Assembly: GCA_017417385.1 (NCBI GenBank)
Contig: JAFPZF010000007.1
Coordinates: 1 to 64,000 of the forward strand
Length of the DNA stretch: 64,000 nucleotides
Direction: 5' to 3'
Source: Bacteroidales bacterium
Lineage (GTDB): Bacteria; Bacteroidota; Bacteroidia; Bacteroidales; Marinilabiliaceae
The notes under the pieces were generated by a model. It was not told the origin of the DNA. It worked only from the letters and a program-made list of their open reading frames with translations, and searched no databases. The translations under genes were made by a program, and so were the position numbers. Shown here one piece after another: positions 62,599-64,000 of this stretch (position 1 is its first letter; each line of letters begins with the position of its first letter).

Positions 62599-63345
62599 AT
62601 GAAACTATATGGACTGATAGGCTATCCGCTCGGACATTCGTTCTCCAAGAAGTATTTCACAGAGAAGTTCGAGAAGGAAGGGATAGACGCGAAATACGAA
62701 CTATTTCCGATAGAGAGCATAGAGAAGCTGCCGGACCTGCTCCTATCACACTCTAACCTTTGCGGATTCAACGTCACGATCCCGTATAAGGAGCAGGTGA
62801 TCCCGTATCTCGACGAGATGGACGAGGACGCCAAGGCAGTCGGGGCGTTCAACGTCGTCAAGGTGACAGAGCGAGACGGGCGGAAGTATCTGAAAGGATA
62901 TAACAGCGACACGTACGGCTTCAGGGAGTCGTTGAGGCCGTTGCTAAAGCCAACACACAAGAAGGCGTTGATACTCGGCACGGGCGGAGCGTCGAAGGCA
63001 GTATACTCGCAGCTCGTGAAGCTCGGGATAGAGCCGACGTATGTCAGCAGGAAGCCAGCAGATGGCAGGTTGACGTACCAGGACTTGACGGCAGAAGTCA
63101 TGAGGAATAACCTAGTGATAGTCAATGCGTCGCCAGTCGGGATGTCGCCCAACGTAGATCAGTGTCCGGACATACCATACGAGATGCTGACGGCAGAGTA
63201 TGTATGCTTCGACCTCGTATATAATCCAGAGGAGACTTTGTTCCTCAGGAAGGCTGCGGAGAGAGGTGCGACAACGAAGAACGGGCTCGAGATGCTCCAG
63301 CTGCAAGCAGAGGGGGCATGGGCTATATGGAACAGGGAAGAATAG
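62599..63345 (+). CDS. aroE: Shikimate dehydrogenase
   Basis: NADPH-dependent reduction of 3-dehydroshikimate. 248 residues. Substrate site: GYPLGHSFSKKYF; K64 in NVTIPYKEQ and D104 in GYNSDTYGF are the catalytic pair. NADP fold: LILGTGGASKAVYSQL. C-terminal GLEMLQLQAEGAWAIW is family-typical. A little shorter than E. coli AroE, as is usual in Bacteroidetes. The ligase gene starts 11 nt downstream. Confidence 0.95.
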   Translation: MKLYGLIGYPLGHSFSKKYFTEKFEKEGIDAKYELFPIESIEKLPDLLLSHSNLCGFNVTIPYKEQVIPYLDEMDEDAKAVGAFNVVKVTERDGRKYLKGYNSDTYGFRESLRPLLKPTHKKALILGTGGASKAVYSQLVKLGIEPTYVSRKPADGRLTYQDLTAEVMRNNLVIVNASPVGMSPNVDQCPDIPYEMLTAEYVCFDLVYNPEETLFLRKAAERGATTKNGLEMLQLQAEGAWAIWNREE

Positions 63346-63356
63346 CGGAGAGAGAG

Positions 63357-64000
63357 ATGGACGAGAAGCAGCGGATCATATACCTCAGGGATTACCTACA
63401 CGAGCAGAACAGGAATTATTACGTCTTGAACAGTCCCGTCATCGGTGACATGCAGTTTGACCAGCTGATGCAGGAACTGACCATGCTGGAGGCCCTGCAT
63501 CCGGAGATGGCGGACCCGAACAGTCCGACACAGAGAGTCGGTAGCGACCTGAAAGGACAGTTCACGCAAGTCGAGCATGAGCGGCCAATGCTGTCGCTCG
63601 GCAACACATACAGTCGGGAGGAGGTTGCGGCCTTCTATGACAGAGTGTGCACAGCAGCTGGAGGAAAGATAGACGTCACGGCAGAGCTGAAGTTCGACGG
63701 AGTATCGATAAGCCTCGTATATGACAACGGGCAGCTGACAAGGGCTGCGACGCGAGGGGACGGAGTAAGGGGAGACGACGTGACCGCCAATGCAAGGACG
63801 ATCAAGACAATACCACTGAAGCTCACGGGTGACTATCCGAGCCATCTCGAGATGCGAGGTGAGGTCCTGATGCCGATAAAAGGATTCGAAGAGATGAACA
63901 GGCAGAGGACCGACATCGGGTATGAGGCGTTCGCCAATCCGAGGAATGCGGCGGCGGGCTCACTAAAGCAGAGAGTCAGCAGCGTCACGGCATCGAGGCC
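63357..64000 (+). CDS. ligA: NAD+-dependent DNA ligase (N-terminal part, cut by the window)
   Basis: 214 codons are present. Start ATG 63357 (MDEKQRIIYLRDYLHEQNRN) follows aroE closely. The Ia domain that binds NMN shows YYVLNSPVIGDMQFDQLM and SPTQRVG. The adenylation lysine is K112 in AELKFDGVSIS, followed by TRGDGVRGDDVTANARTI and FANPRNAAAGSL. The OB-fold, zinc, HhH and BRCT parts lie beyond the window. Confidence 0.96.
   Translation, partial: MDEKQRIIYLRDYLHEQNRNYYVLNSPVIGDMQFDQLMQELTMLEALHPEMADPNSPTQRVGSDLKGQFTQVEHERPMLSLGNTYSREEVAAFYDRVCTAAGGKIDVTAELKFDGVSISLVYDNGQLTRAATRGDGVRGDDVTANARTIKTIPLKLTGDYPSHLEMRGEVLMPIKGFEEMNRQRTDIGYEAFANPRNAAAGSLKQRVSSVTASR

Overview
The window looks like chromosome of a Bacteroidales bacterium, probably a gut or rumen member related to Prevotellaceae; genus cannot be fixed by eye. 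Evidence: Bacteroidetes-type promoters (TTG/TTTG about 19-21 nt before a TAnnTTTG box, for example ahead of rpsA, acp, asnA and tRNA-Trp), little sign of Shine-Dalgarno use, and gene families typical of the order (DUF5686, DUF349, DUF4465, class III FBPase, MCE and LolA-like proteins, pectin lyases, two-component propeller proteins). The + strand is G- and purine-rich across genes of both orientations, which suggests that + is the leading strand. Most genes, including rpsA, lie on +.

Layout. 1-3.1 kb: end of a phage/ICE-type polyvalent protein with an AT-richer MuF_C-like cassette. 3.1-6.4 kb: envelope operon (amidase, MCE protein, M23/LysM peptidase). 6.5-11.8 kb: rpsA, a STAS protein, RNase Z and a PhoH ORF fused in frame to PurC. 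12-16.1 kb: sirtuin (-), a purine-rich repeat-bearing gap, class III FBPase and a frameshifted retropepsin-like gene. 16.4-22.1 kb: thioredoxin-like protein, DUF4465 lipoprotein, two half-size chromate transporters and an orphan sensor kinase. 22.2-24.8 kb: glycosyltransferase and RlmD-like methyltransferase. 24.8-30.2 kb (-): DUF2520, GNAT, DUF5686 and a PL10 pectate lyase. 30.6-33 kb: map and mnmA, separated by an unusual repeat array with palindromic spacers. 33.3-39.7 kb: ketosynthase, ACP, MMPL exporter, FAD oxidoreductase and LolA, a lipid-making and lipid-moving cassette. 39.8-46 kb: mscL (-), GH106-type hydrolase, asnA, tRNA-Trp and a second LolA-like gene. 46-51.3 kb: exonuclease (-), SGNH hydrolase, nudC, small lipoprotein, BI-1 protein, a 65-residue orphan and serB. 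52-64 kb: DUF349 protein (-), then a same-strand run of a propeller regulator with a degenerate kinase end, a FISUMP-like lipoprotein, PL11 lyase, purT, aroE and the start of ligA.

The PL10, PL11, GH106-type and SGNH enzymes suggest use of pectin, especially rhamnogalacturonan, but they are dispersed and no SusC/SusD pair is present. The rest is mainly housekeeping: purines (purC, purT), shikimate, serine, asparagine, NAD and tRNA/rRNA modification. The least explained features are the palindromic-spacer array (31.59-31.75 kb), the composition-shifted cassette (2.07-2.6 kb), the PhoH-PurC fusion with an apparent frameshift at its start, and a dispersed repeat found upstream of several + strand genes.
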